Shown here one piece after another: positions 53,822 through 62,054 of a DNA stretch of 64,000 nucleotides. Numbering within the stretch: position 1 is the stretch's first letter; each line of letters opens with the position of its first letter. The notes beneath the pieces were generated by a model. The model did no database searches. It worked only from the letters and a program-made list of their open reading frames with translations, and was not told where the DNA came from. The DNA comes from Acidobacteriota bacterium. Lineage in GTDB: Bacteria > Acidobacteriota > Thermoanaerobaculia > Gp7-AA8. A program made the translations under genes and the position numbers. Location of the stretch: positions 25,109 to 89,108 of the forward strand of contig JAFATB010000015.1 in assembly GCA_019244185.1 (NCBI GenBank). Reading direction: 5' to 3'.

Positions 53822-54318
53822 GCTCGTAGCTTCAGCCGCGCATTCGTCCCAGCCGTATGCGCGTGACAGATCGCGATCGCCAGCGCGTCCGACGCATCCG
53901 CCGACATCCGCAGCGACGCGCCGCCCGGCAACAGCATCCGCACCATCTTCGCCACCTGTTCCTTCTCCGCCCGCCCGTAGCCGACGACCGCGCTCTTTAC
54001 GAGACTCGGCGCGTATTCGAAGACTTCCAACTGCGCGCTGCACGCCGCGAGCAATACGACGCCGCGCGCGTGCGCGAGCTGAATCAGACTCCGCACATTC
54101 TTCCCCGCGAACGGCGTCTCCACCGCCACCGCCTCGGGCCGCGTGCGCGTGATCAGCTCGCACAGCCGCTCGTGAATCGTGGCCAGCCGCTCCGGCAGTT
54201 CCGCGCCGCGGCGCGTCCCGATCGATCCCTGCTCGACCAGCGCCAGCCGCCCCCGCTCCGAATCGATCACTCCGAATCCTGTCGTGATCGAGCCCGGATC
54301 AATCCCAAGGATGCGCAC
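53818..54318 (-). CDS. ruvC: Crossover junction endodeoxyribonuclease RuvC
   Basis: RuvC resolves Holliday junctions. The 166-residue protein has MRILGIDPGSITTGFGVID (catalytic Asp7), VAVETPFAGKNVRS (Glu) and a C-terminal SADASDALAIAICHAH (Asp pair). The length is typical. GTG 54318 lies 6 nt downstream of TAGAAT (54330-54325) with no Shine-Dalgarno, so it may also be transcribed from its own promoter. No ruvA or ruvB is nearby. Confidence 0.95.
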   Translation of the reverse strand: MRILGIDPGSITTGFGVIDSERGRLALVEQGSIGTRRGAELPERLATIHERLCELITRTRPEAVAVETPFAGKNVRSLIQLAHARGVVLLAACSAQLEVFEYAPSLVKSAVVGYGRAEKEQVAKMVRMLLPGGASLRMSADASDALAIAICHAHTAGTNARLKLRA

Positions 54319-54350
54319 GCGTTCATTCTACCTGCTGCGTTCCGCCGCCC

Positions 54351-54941
54351 TCACCGCTTCCAGAAACGAATCTCGTAAATCGGACGTCCCTCTTCGCGAT
54401 ACTTCGCCTCGTAGTTCGTGCGCGGCGGATCATCCGCCGTCGGCACGCGGCGCTCGGAGGGAAACATCGCCTCCACCAGCGGCGCCGCGCTCTCGAAGTA
54501 CTCCGCGTGATCGGTCACGTAGATCGCGGAGCCCCCATCGACGAGCACGCGCCGGATCTCAGCGAGGACTTCCGTCCGGATGATGCGCCGCTTCTGCTCG
54601 CGCTTCCGCGGCCACGGATCGGGAAAGTAGATGTGCACCTCGCTCACCGACGCATCGGGGATCATCCGCTGCAGGACCAGAAACGCGTCGTGGTTGATGA
54701 GGCGGACGTTCGTCAGATGCCGTTTCGCAATGCGCTCGCGAATGACGCGGTGGTAATGCAGCGACTTCTCGATGCCGACGAGGTTCACCTCCGGACGTTC
54801 GAGTGCCGTGGCGATGAGAAAGCGTCCCTTGCCGGAGCCGATCTCGACGACCACCGGATTCGTGTTGCCGAAAAGCTCCGCGAAATCGAGGCGCTCGAAT
54901 GCCGTCTCGCGCGGATTGATCGCGATCTGCAGCTCGCTCAT
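54351..54941 (-). CDS. trmB: tRNA (guanine-N7)-methyltransferase
   Basis: TrmB methylates G46 of tRNA. The 196-residue protein has the SAM motif VVEIGSGKGRFLIATA, NLVGIEKSLHYHRVI and IYFPDPWPRKREQKRRII, the last being the family's PDPWPKKRH-like signature. A further YVTDHAEYF lies near the C-terminus, all in TrmB order. It follows the unknown gene at 54963 with a 21-nt gap and precedes ruvC by 32 nt, so the three genes may be one unit. Confidence 0.95.
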   Translation of the reverse strand: MSELQIAINPRETAFERLDFAELFGNTNPVVVEIGSGKGRFLIATALERPEVNLVGIEKSLHYHRVIRERIAKRHLTNVRLINHDAFLVLQRMIPDASVSEVHIYFPDPWPRKREQKRRIIRTEVLAEIRRVLVDGGSAIYVTDHAEYFESAAPLVEAMFPSERRVPTADDPPRTNYEAKYREEGRPIYEIRFWKR

Positions 54942-54962
54942 GCGGCGCGGACCCTACACCAT

Positions 54963-55439
54963 TCACGCGCCGGCCGCACTCCAGAACGGCGTCGCGTCGA
55001 CCATCTTCCGGATCGCGGCGAGAAGCGACGGGTCGTTGCGCAGCCGCGACCGGATCCACCGCGCGAAGCGAACGTCGCCTTCGTCGCCGCCGTGTTCGCG
55101 CAGATGCGCGAGCCACGCGTCCGGATTTCCGTCGTACACGCGGACGAAGACGTGAAAGCGGATGAATTGCGCGACCATCGACGCGTCACCCCCCGGCATC
55201 TTCACGACGTCCGCGAGCGGCTCGGCAATCGGCTTCGCGCGCCGCCGCGCGAGCGTCGTCGTGAACAGTTCGATCACGTTTTCGATCACGTCGCCGCGCC
55301 GTTCGACGCGATGCGCGATGCGGCTCACGCGCAGCGTTTTTCCGGCCACCCGCACCTGCTCTCCCGGTCCGATCGGCAACCACGGACGACGCGACGCGCG
55401 GCGCCACAACACTTTTCTTTGGCTGCCCGGCGCGTACAC
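54963..55439 (-). CDS. Hypothetical protein upstream of trmB
   Basis: The frame encodes about 158 residues from GTG 55439 (longer starts up to 55577 are open but run into the sigma factor's leader). It has LPIGPGEQVRVAGKTLRV, a basic VERRGDVIENVIELFTTTLARRRA and a helical C-terminus (WIRSRLRNDPSLLAAIRKMV). No domain was recognised. It may be read with trmB. TATACG-like sequence on the minus strand upstream (around 55452) could be its -10. I am moderately confident that it is a gene. Confidence 0.55.
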   Translation of the reverse strand: MYAPGSQRKVLWRRASRRPWLPIGPGEQVRVAGKTLRVSRIAHRVERRGDVIENVIELFTTTLARRRAKPIAEPLADVVKMPGGDASMVAQFIRFHVFVRVYDGNPDAWLAHLREHGGDEGDVRFARWIRSRLRNDPSLLAAIRKMVDATPFWSAAGA

Positions 55440-55528
55440 GAGAAGAACGTATAAGTTCCTGATAACGCGCGTTTTGACTCGTATCCGTTCCACTCGCACC
55501 CCCTCATCAACGGAGTGTGCGGAAATCC

Positions 55529-55579
55529 ATGAATACCTACCTCCACAGCATGGTAAGGTACGTAAGAAATCCTTCATGA
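55529..55579 (+). CDS. 16-residue leader peptide overlapping the sigma-factor start
   Basis: ATG 55529 opens a 16-codon frame (MNTYLHSMVRYVRNPS) whose TGA at 55577-55579 overlaps the sigma-factor ATG at 55576 (ATGA). GGAAATCC just upstream is a weak ribosome site. The sigma gene itself has no clear Shine-Dalgarno, so coupling through the leader would explain its translation. Leader peptides often mediate attenuation, but no such role is shown. It is a prediction from overlap geometry. Confidence 0.4.
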   Translation: MNTYLHSMVRYVRNPS

Positions 55580-56100
55580 CGACGAATTCGCTGACGCAGC
55601 CACGGGTCGACGATCGGCAGTTCGAAGCCGTCTACGAACAGTACTTCCCGCTGCTCGTCCAGATCGCGTCGTTCAAGTTCAGCGTCCCCGATTCCGAGGC
55701 TGAGACGCTCGCGCACGATGTGCTCATCAGCTACCTGCGCAAGAGCCGTTTGATCGTCGAGCTGCGCCCATGGCTGATCGGCGCGATCTGCTACGCGAGC
55801 CGGCACTACTGGCGCCTCAACGGACGCATCCTCGACGCCGAGGCGGAGATCGCGGCGGACCGCGTCGACCCGGCGTCGATTCGGATCCTCGACAGCCTCC
55901 CCGACCAGCTCGCGGCGCGCGAAGCGCTGGAATGCCTCGCCCCGCGCTGCCGCGAGGTCCTGCGGCTCCGCTATTTCGAAGGTTGGACGGTGATCGAGAT
56001 CGCGCAGCGTTTCGGCATCAAGCCGAAGTCCGCGCAGAAGCTGATTTCGAAATGCCTGCGCCGCGCCGAGCGGCTCTACTGCGGAAAGGGCGCGCGATGA
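55576..56100 (+). CDS. ECF-like RNA polymerase sigma factor
   Basis: The 174-residue protein has a sigma region-2 part (about 14-75, FEAVYEQYFPLLVQIASFKF and ETLAHDVLISYL) and region 4 (about 115-165, EALECLAPRCREVLRLRYFE and EIAQRFGIKPKSAQKLIS). Region 3 is absent. This is a small ECF-type factor, perhaps of the groups paired with TPR or other cytoplasmic partners rather than membrane anti-sigma factors. The next gene starts within its stop (ATGA). It is the first full gene of the sigma, TPR unit. Confidence 0.88.
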   Translation: MTTNSLTQPRVDDRQFEAVYEQYFPLLVQIASFKFSVPDSEAETLAHDVLISYLRKSRLIVELRPWLIGAICYASRHYWRLNGRILDAEAEIAADRVDPASIRILDSLPDQLAAREALECLAPRCREVLRLRYFEGWTVIEIAQRFGIKPKSAQKLISKCLRRAERLYCGKGAR

Positions 56101-57290
56101 GCGAACGCGAAGAACGCACGCGCCTCGTCCCCTTCCGCCGGAGCCGCCACACCCCCGACCCCGCCCGCGTCGCCGAGTTCGCCGCGACCGCGCGAAAGAT
56201 CCAGGCCGAACGCGCGCTCGCCGCCGAACAGGTGGAGAAGTTGCTGAAGGAAACCCCGCGCGCACAGTGGCCGCGCCTGGTGAACGAGGAGAGGTTGCGG
56301 ACGCACGGCGCGCTGGAGCAGTTGTCGAATGCGGTGGAGCAGCGGCGCGATCGCAATCCGGTTGAAGCACTGGCGGTGGCCGAGATCGCCTCATCGATCG
56401 CAGCATCGCTCGCGGATTACCCAGGCGTTCTGCTCGCGCAGATGCGGTCGCAAGCATTGAAGGATCGGGCTCAGGTGCTTTGTGCTCTCGCTCGATACGA
56501 CGAGTCGCTCGCGACGATCACCGCTGCAGAAGAACTCCTTGAACCATTCGGCGCGTTAGGGCACGACGTCGCGACGCTGCAGTTCACGCGTGCAAACGTA
56601 CTGCAGCATCTCCGTCGTTTCGACGAAGCCTCCCAACTGCTCGAAGAATGCCGCCGTACTTTTCACAGCTACGGCGACACGCGGCTGTCCACAACGGCCG
56701 CGATCGCGCTGGGGAACCTGCTCGTTCGCCGCGGCGACTACCGTGCTGCATGTCAGCTGCTGCAGCCACTGGCTCAACACACCGAGGCGCCGACGAGGCC
56801 GATCGTACTCCTCGCCCTCGGCTGGTGTGCCGTTCATCTCAACGCGCCCGACGACGCTCTCGAGTACTTCACCGGCGCGCGAGCGGGCTTTCGCGCGCTT
56901 GGCCGTACGGTGTCGGAGCTGAAAGCAGCTTACGGCGTCGCCTCAGCGCTCTTGCATCTGGGCAGGCTCGCTGATGCTGCCGCACAATTCTCAGAGACTC
57001 GTGACCGGTTTCTCGCCTCCGACGTCATCGAGGAAGCGGGCCTCAGCGGGCTCGGAATGGTCGAGGTATACCTGCTGCGGAACGAGAATGATCACGCGAG
57101 AGATCTCGCCGCGCGCATCGTCCATGAATTTTCCGAAGCGCGCCTGAATCAGCGGGCGATCGCGGCGCTGGCATATTTGAACGAGGCAATCGCCGCGAGC
57201 AACGCCACGCCCGACGTTGCCCGCAGCGTGTGCGAATACATCCTGGCGCTGCAACTCGAACCTACATGTGAATTCGCTGTGGTGAACTAG
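56097..57290 (+). CDS. TPR-repeat protein coupled to the sigma factor
   Basis: The 397-residue protein has a charged, basic N-terminus (REERTRLVPFRRSRHTP). Repeated helical hairpins cover about residues 90-390, with segments such as LCALARYDESLATITAAEEL and ANVLQHLRRFDEASQLLEEC matching TPR units. There is no signal peptide or membrane helix, so it is cytoplasmic. Overlap with the sigma gene (ATGA) suggests that it regulates or binds the sigma factor. It converges on the peptide gene and shares its CTAG stop palindrome. Confidence 0.85.
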   Translation: MSEREERTRLVPFRRSRHTPDPARVAEFAATARKIQAERALAAEQVEKLLKETPRAQWPRLVNEERLRTHGALEQLSNAVEQRRDRNPVEALAVAEIASSIAASLADYPGVLLAQMRSQALKDRAQVLCALARYDESLATITAAEELLEPFGALGHDVATLQFTRANVLQHLRRFDEASQLLEECRRTFHSYGDTRLSTTAAIALGNLLVRRGDYRAACQLLQPLAQHTEAPTRPIVLLALGWCAVHLNAPDDALEYFTGARAGFRALGRTVSELKAAYGVASALLHLGRLADAAAQFSETRDRFLASDVIEEAGLSGLGMVEVYLLRNENDHARDLAARIVHEFSEARLNQRAIAALAYLNEAIAASNATPDVARSVCEYILALQLEPTCEFAVVN

Positions 57291-57487
57291 TGGTGCGGCC
57301 AAGGATCGACGAGACCATCACCGAAGATGCGCACGACCAGCTTCTTGATCACCTTCACGATCGGATTCGGCTCTCTCCCGATCCCCACGCCATCGCGGCT
57401 CGGCGCCGCCTGCGCGGATCCTGCGAGCAGCAGAACGACGGACAACGCGACGACACCACGACCCACAACACTGGACACACGACGCAT
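57287..57487 (-). CDS. Small secreted cationic amphipathic peptide precursor
   Basis: The 66-residue precursor starts at ATG 57487 with AGGAGG about 4 nt upstream. A signal peptide (VVALSVVLLLAGSAQA, cleavage after about residue 27) is followed by a 39-residue mature part. The mature sequence contains PIVKVIKKLVVRIFG (residues 42-56), alternating hydrophobic and lysine/arginine residues as in an amphipathic helix, and ends FGDGLVDPWPHH. It converges on the TPR gene and shares its CTAG stop palindrome (4-nt overlap). The sequence looks like an antimicrobial or signal peptide, but no homologue was checked. Confidence 0.7.
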   Translation of the reverse strand: MRRVSSVVGRGVVALSVVLLLAGSAQAAPSRDGVGIGREPNPIVKVIKKLVVRIFGDGLVDPWPHH

Positions 57488-57501
57488 AAGCCCTCCTGTT
57501 T

Positions 57502-57597
57502 CCGGCATTTGCCGGGATTGATCTGGAGGGCGCCCTCACCTCGCGGTGTGACGGAACTGTTCCTTATGCCCCCGTAGGCTGTGCAGGAAACTGCACA
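57502..57597. repeat. Inverted repeats upstream of the peptide gene
   Basis: Three short dyads occur in 57502-57597: CCGGCA/TGCCGG (57502-57515), GGAAC-T-GTTCC (57553-57563) and TGTGCAG/CTGCACA with loop GAAA (57580-57597). The first lies just upstream of the Shine-Dalgarno. They may be operators or RNA hairpins for the peptide transcript; their role is unknown. Confidence 0.35.
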
Positions 57598-57615
57598 CGC
57601 GCGCCAGCGCGACAC

Positions 57616-57990
57616 CTAACTCGAGATCGGGAACAACGGCAGGATTCGCGACCTCGCTCGCGCAGGATCGATAGTCACGAGCGCACCACGCTCGAGTTGC
57701 ATCGTCAGATCGTGGAGCGTGGCGACGACGATCGGGCCGACGGCCGCCGGCGTTGGATCCTGCGTACGGATCTGAATGACGCTCGGACCACGCGCGTTGG
57801 TCGCGGCGAGGATGTTGCCGAAATCGAGATCGTGCGTGAACACGGCAAAGCCAGCGTCGCGCGCGTACGCCATGATCTCAGCGTCGGACGCGGTCGGATT
57901 GCCGAGCATCACCCAATGCTCGGCCGTGATGCCGTGTTGCGCAAACAACTGAACCCACTCCGGGCTCTTCATGTCGACGAGCAGTTTCAC
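57616..57990 (-). CDS. DUF5615-like PIN-domain protein (toxin candidate)
   Basis: The 124-residue protein starts MKLLVDMKSPEWVQLFAQHG and has NPTASDAEIMAYARDAGFAV and FTHDLDFGNILAAT. The PIN-like family carries acidic residues in VDM, SDAEI and THDLDFG, and normally reads DMNLSP after VD; here DMKSP is one residue shorter. The overlap with the DUF433 gene (ATGA) matches the DUF433/DUF5615 toxin-antitoxin-like pairs. Catalytic activity is inferred from these acidic residues, which are retained. Confidence 0.8.
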   Translation of the reverse strand: MKLLVDMKSPEWVQLFAQHGITAEHWVMLGNPTASDAEIMAYARDAGFAVFTHDLDFGNILAATNARGPSVIQIRTQDPTPAAVGPIVVATLHDLTMQLERGALVTIDPARARSRILPLFPISS

Positions 57991-58214
57991 TTCGCCAGGC
58001 GGACTTCAAATTCATCCGAACGCCACGCCGCATACGCGAGCGCCTCGGAGATGTCTTCGGCCTCGAGGTACGGATAAAGACGAAGAATCTCCTCTTGCGT
58101 GCGTCCGGCAGCGAGCAACCCGATGATCGTTCCGACCGTCACGCGCATGCCGCGAATGCAGGGGCGACCGCCCATGATGGCCGGATCGGCGGTGATACGC
58201 GTGAGGGCGTGCAC
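57987..58214 (-). CDS. DUF433 antitoxin-like protein
   Basis: The 75-residue protein has the DUF433 motif RITADPAIMGGRPCIRGMRV and VGTIIGLLAAGRTQEEIL, read in pieces, then LYPYLEAEDISEALAYAAW. DUF433 proteins have a winged-helix-like DNA-binding fold and sit upstream of PIN-like toxins. It is the first gene of the pair and overlaps the toxin candidate by 4 nt (ATGA), so autoregulation is plausible. A 200-bp gap separates it from the next gene. Confidence 0.85.
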   Translation of the reverse strand: MHALTRITADPAIMGGRPCIRGMRVTVGTIIGLLAAGRTQEEILRLYPYLEAEDISEALAYAAWRSDEFEVRLAK

Positions 58215-58418
58215 GGTGAAAGTGTACGCTCACTGCGCGGACGCGGCGCGCAGCGCCGGCCGCGGTACGGGCGGCTCGTCAGCTTCACCGCCCCCCACCC
58301 CTCCGCACTGACGGAAACATCTCCGTTAACACCCCGCCGTCACCATTTCTGCGGCTTTCCACCGGACGGCCGGTCGGCTAGAGTGCGTCGTTCTTTGTTT
58401 CAGGGGGTTGCAACGCAG
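58215..58418. promoter_or_regulatory. 204-bp divergent intergenic region
   Basis: The region lies between the DUF433 gene (minus) and the PAS-GGDEF-EAL gene (plus). No hexamer pair, RNA gene or dyad was convincing. A CAGGGGG at 58401-58407, about 12 nt before TTG 58419, may assist translation. Confidence 0.35.
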
Positions 58419-60848
58419 TTGAATCGTCCCATCCCGTTCCATCGTCCCAATCCCGATCCTTACCGCGCAGCATTCGAACGGCACCCGCATCCGATGTGGG
58501 TCTACGACGCCGACGACCTGTCGGTGCTCGCGGCCAACGCCGCCGCCGTCCGCCATTACGGCTACACCGCAGGCGAGCTGCATCGCCTGCGCATGCCCGA
58601 GCTCCATCCGCTTGCCGACGCCGATCGTGTAACCGGTTACTACGCCGGAACTCCGATGCCGGTGGGCAGGAAACGCGGCTGGACGCACCTCCGCAAGGAC
58701 GGCAGCACCCTCGAGGTGGAAACGATGCTCACGCCGCTCGCCGGCGCCGGCGCGGAGCTCCGCCTCCTCATCGCCGAAGACGTCACCGAGCGCAATCGCG
58801 CGCATCGCGCCCTGAAGGAAGCGAAGCAGCGCTACACCGCGCTCGTCGCCGACGCCTACGAGGCCATCTGTCTCGTCGACGCCGAAGGCCACATCCTCTA
58901 TCTCAGCCCGTCCCTCCACCGCATGTTCGGCTACGAGGACGAAGAGCTCCTCGGCCGCAACGGCTTCGCGCTCCTGCACCGTGACGACGTCACCCGCATC
59001 GAAGACCTGCGCCGAGAGCTCCTCGCGCGTCCCGGCACGACCGTCTCCTTCGAATGCCGCGCGCGGCGCCGCGACGGCCACTGGCGCTGGCTGCAAGGCA
59101 TCGCCGTGAACATGCTCACCGACCCGAGCGTCGCCGCGCTGGTGCTCAACTATCGCGACGTCACCGACCGCCGCCGCACCGAACAGGCGCTGCGCCAGGG
59201 CGAGCCCGCTGGCGGCGTCGACGACTGGTCGTTCGAGCTCGACATCCGCGGCTTCATCACCGCGAGCACTCCCGCCGTCGAGCGCATCCTCGGATACAAA
59301 CCGGCCGACGTCATCGGCCGCCATTTCACCGACTTTTACTTCGCCGAGTCGCGCGAGAAAGTGCGCGAGTTCTTCGCGCGCATCGTGACCGTGCGCAGCG
59401 GCTGGACGGATCTCGTCCAGCGCCTCCGCCACCGCGACGGCAGCGAATGTTTCGTCGAGGCGAGCGGCGTACCGCTCTTCGACGCGAGCGGCAACCTCAC
59501 CGGCTTTCGCGGCAGCGACCGCGACATCACCTCGCGCGCGCGGTTCGAGCAGCGCGTGCGGCACGGCTCGCGCCGCGATCCGCTGACCGGGCTGCCGAAC
59601 CGCCTCTTCTTTCAGGAACGGCTCGCGACCGTGTTGTCGTGCCTCGCGCGCAACGGCAGCGACGAGCACATGGCCGTGCTCTTCATCGACCTCGATCACT
59701 TCAAGCTCGTCAACGACACCTTCGGACACGCGGTTGGCGACAACGCGCTGCAGGTGATCGGCAGCATGATCCGCGCGATTGCCGGCGGCGACGACAACGT
59801 CGCGCGCGTGGGCGGCGACGAGCTCGCGGTCTTTCTCCCCGGCGTCTCCGGCATCGAGGAGGCAAGCGAGATCGCACGGAAGATCTTCCACACCATCGCG
59901 GTGCCGCTGGAGCTCGGCGGCAATCAGGTGCACGTCTCCGCGACGATCGGCATCAGCATCTCGCCGTGCGACGGCGACACCTCGTCGGCACTCTTCCGCA
60001 ACGCCGAGCACGCGATGCAGCGCGCGAAGGAGCTCGGCCGCTGCCGTATTCAGCACTTCACGCCCGAGATGCGCGAGGAGCAGGCGCGGCGTCTCGCGCT
60101 CGAATCCGAACTGCGCGGCGCGCTCGACCGCGGAGAACTGCTCCTGCACTACCAGCCGTTGGTCAACTCGTTGACTTTCGAGATGGTCGGCGTCGAGGCG
60201 CTGCTGCGCTGGCGTCACCCGACGCGCGGCCTGTTGTCGCCGGACGAGTTCATCGCCATCGCCGAGCGCAGCGGCGCGATCGTGCCGCTCGGCGCGTGGG
60301 CGCTGCGCCAGGCCTGCGTCGACCTGCAGCGCCTGCGCGCCGCCACCGGCCGCGAGCTCCGCGTCGCGGTCAATCTCTCCGCGCGGCAGTTGCAGGAGCC
60401 GGAACTGCTCGACTCCTTGCGCGCGATCGTGCGCGACACCGGCGTCGACCCGCGCAATGTCGAAGTGGAGATCACCGAAAGCGTCGCCATGCAGAACGCG
60501 CAGGCCACGCTGATGACGCTGCAACTGCTGAAGGAGATGGGCGTCTCGCTCGCCGTCGACGACTTCGGCACCGGCTACTCGTCGCTGCTCTACCTCACCC
60601 GCTTCCCGATCGACACGGTGAAGATCGACCGGCAGTTCGTCGGCAACGTGACGCACGATCCGAACGCCGCCGCCGTCGTCGGCGCGGTGGTCGCGCTCGC
60701 GCACAGCCTTCAGCTCAAGACCGTCGCCGAAGGCGTCGAGACGAGCGAGCAGCGCGACTTCCTGGCCGGACATCGCTGCGCGGAAATGCAGGGCTTTCTC
60801 TTCGCGCGGCCGGTACCGATCGAGACGCTGCTCGAGGCGTCAGCGTAG
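58419..60848 (+). CDS. PAS-GGDEF-EAL cyclic di-GMP signalling protein
   Basis: The 809-residue protein has three PAS-like domains (about 8-120, 130-255, 265-375), a GGDEF domain (380-545) and an EAL domain (555-800). The GGDEF loop is GGDEL (465-469), a degenerate F-to-L form with DLDHFKLVNDTFGH still present. EAL at 593-595 is in VEALLRWRHP, with DDFGTGYSSL and EGVETSEQ, so phosphodiesterase activity is likely. No membrane helix is present. Start TTG 58419 is chosen because the first PAS domain begins close after it. It overlaps rsgA by 9 nt. Confidence 0.92.
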   Translation: MNRPIPFHRPNPDPYRAAFERHPHPMWVYDADDLSVLAANAAAVRHYGYTAGELHRLRMPELHPLADADRVTGYYAGTPMPVGRKRGWTHLRKDGSTLEVETMLTPLAGAGAELRLLIAEDVTERNRAHRALKEAKQRYTALVADAYEAICLVDAEGHILYLSPSLHRMFGYEDEELLGRNGFALLHRDDVTRIEDLRRELLARPGTTVSFECRARRRDGHWRWLQGIAVNMLTDPSVAALVLNYRDVTDRRRTEQALRQGEPAGGVDDWSFELDIRGFITASTPAVERILGYKPADVIGRHFTDFYFAESREKVREFFARIVTVRSGWTDLVQRLRHRDGSECFVEASGVPLFDASGNLTGFRGSDRDITSRARFEQRVRHGSRRDPLTGLPNRLFFQERLATVLSCLARNGSDEHMAVLFIDLDHFKLVNDTFGHAVGDNALQVIGSMIRAIAGGDDNVARVGGDELAVFLPGVSGIEEASEIARKIFHTIAVPLELGGNQVHVSATIGISISPCDGDTSSALFRNAEHAMQRAKELGRCRIQHFTPEMREEQARRLALESELRGALDRGELLLHYQPLVNSLTFEMVGVEALLRWRHPTRGLLSPDEFIAIAERSGAIVPLGAWALRQACVDLQRLRAATGRELRVAVNLSARQLQEPELLDSLRAIVRDTGVDPRNVEVEITESVAMQNAQATLMTLQLLKEMGVSLAVDDFGTGYSSLLYLTRFPIDTVKIDRQFVGNVTHDPNAAAVVGAVVALAHSLQLKTVAEGVETSEQRDFLAGHRCAEMQGFLFARPVPIETLLEASA

Positions 60849-62006
60849 GTCTTCCCACAGCCGCACGTAGGTCTCGTAGCGGCCGCGATCGAGGGTCTCG
60901 TCCTCGACGCGGTCCTGCACCTCGCAGTCCGGCTCGTGGACGTGCGTGCAGTTCGTGAAGCGGCAGAGCTCCGCGTGCTCGGCGAACTCGGGGAAGTAGT
61001 CGCGCAATGACTCGCGATCGAGATCCCACAAGCCGAACTCGCGGATACCCGGCGTGTCGATGAGATACGTGCCGCTGCCGAAGTCGAAGAGCGTCGACGC
61101 GGTCGTCGTATGGCGGCCGGTGCCCCGTTTCTTGTGCAGCGTATTCGTCGCGAGTTGCAGCGATGCATCGAGCGCGTTGAGGATCGACGACTTGCCGACG
61201 CCGCTGTGGCCGACGAGCGCCGCCATCTTCCCTTCCGCCACGGCGCGCAGTTCCTCGAGCCCCTCGCCGGTCTTCGACGAGCAGGCGATGACGGGAACGC
61301 CGAGGTCGCGGTAGGGGGCGAGACGATCGAGCTCGTGCGCGCGGTCGGCGGGAGAGAGCAGATCGAGCTTGTTCACGCAGATCACCGGCTGCGCGCCGCC
61401 GCGCTGGATCGCGATCAGATAGCGGTCGATGAGACGCGGACGCAGCGGCGGCGCCTTGACGGAGACGACGTGAATGACGACGTCGATGTTCGCGGCGATC
61501 AGGCGCTGCAGGTGCGCGTGCAACGGATCGGGACGCGCGAGCACGGAGTGACGCGGCAGCACGGACGCGAGACGCCAGACGCCGTCGTCGTCCGTCACGC
61601 GCACGCGATCGCCGACGGCGAGCGAGCTGCGCTGGCGCACGGCCAGCTCCGGCGGCACGAGACAGTCAACCTCTTGACCTTCGAAGAAGACCCGGCACCG
61701 GCCGCTGGAAACGCTCATCACGATGCCGGCCTCGTCCCAGTCCGCGTCGTCGGTCTCGACTTCCTGCGACTGCGTTTCCTGCAAATGCGCGAGCATCGTT
61801 TCGATGGACGGGCGCTTGCGCGAGGGCCCGTGTTTGTCGAGCAGCTCTTCCCAGTTGTCCTCGGTGATGCGCGACTCGCGCACCTCCCCTTTCTCTTTTC
61901 CGCGGAGCGCGCGGCGCAGTTTTCCGGCCTGCTTGCGCGACTTCATCTCGTCGTACGGGACATGTTTTTCGATGTCCTTGAGATGCCGCTTGGTCGTGCG
62001 ATCCAT
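60840..62006 (-). CDS. rsgA: Ribosome small-subunit-dependent GTPase A (RsgA)
   Basis: RsgA is a circularly permuted GTPase that aids 30S maturation. The 388-residue protein has an OB domain (about 92-150), then G4 NKLDLLS, G5-like SSKTGEG, G1 LVGHSGVGKSSILNAL and G3 DTPGIREFG. A C-terminal zinc site has LCRFTNCTHVHEPDCE. The N-terminal extension of about 90 residues before the OB domain is longer than usual; ATGs further in (residues 21 and 70) are alternatives. TAGGAT lies 8 nt upstream of ATG 62006. Confidence 0.93.
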   Translation of the reverse strand: MDRTTKRHLKDIEKHVPYDEMKSRKQAGKLRRALRGKEKGEVRESRITEDNWEELLDKHGPSRKRPSIETMLAHLQETQSQEVETDDADWDEAGIVMSVSSGRCRVFFEGQEVDCLVPPELAVRQRSSLAVGDRVRVTDDDGVWRLASVLPRHSVLARPDPLHAHLQRLIAANIDVVIHVVSVKAPPLRPRLIDRYLIAIQRGGAQPVICVNKLDLLSPADRAHELDRLAPYRDLGVPVIACSSKTGEGLEELRAVAEGKMAALVGHSGVGKSSILNALDASLQLATNTLHKKRGTGRHTTTASTLFDFGSGTYLIDTPGIREFGLWDLDRESLRDYFPEFAEHAELCRFTNCTHVHEPDCEVQDRVEDETLDRGRYETYVRLWEDLR

Positions 62007-62010
62007 GGGT

Positions 62011-62016
62011 TACAAT
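62011..62016 (+). promoter_or_regulatory. -10 element for the response regulator gene
   Basis: TACAAT at 62011-62016 fits a -10 for the plus-strand regulator gene starting at GTG 62055, which also has AAGGAG at 62044-62049. No clear -35 was seen. Confidence 0.4.
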
Positions 62017-62054
62017 CCTAGTCCTGGTCCCCGACAAGAGTCCAAGGAGTCCAA

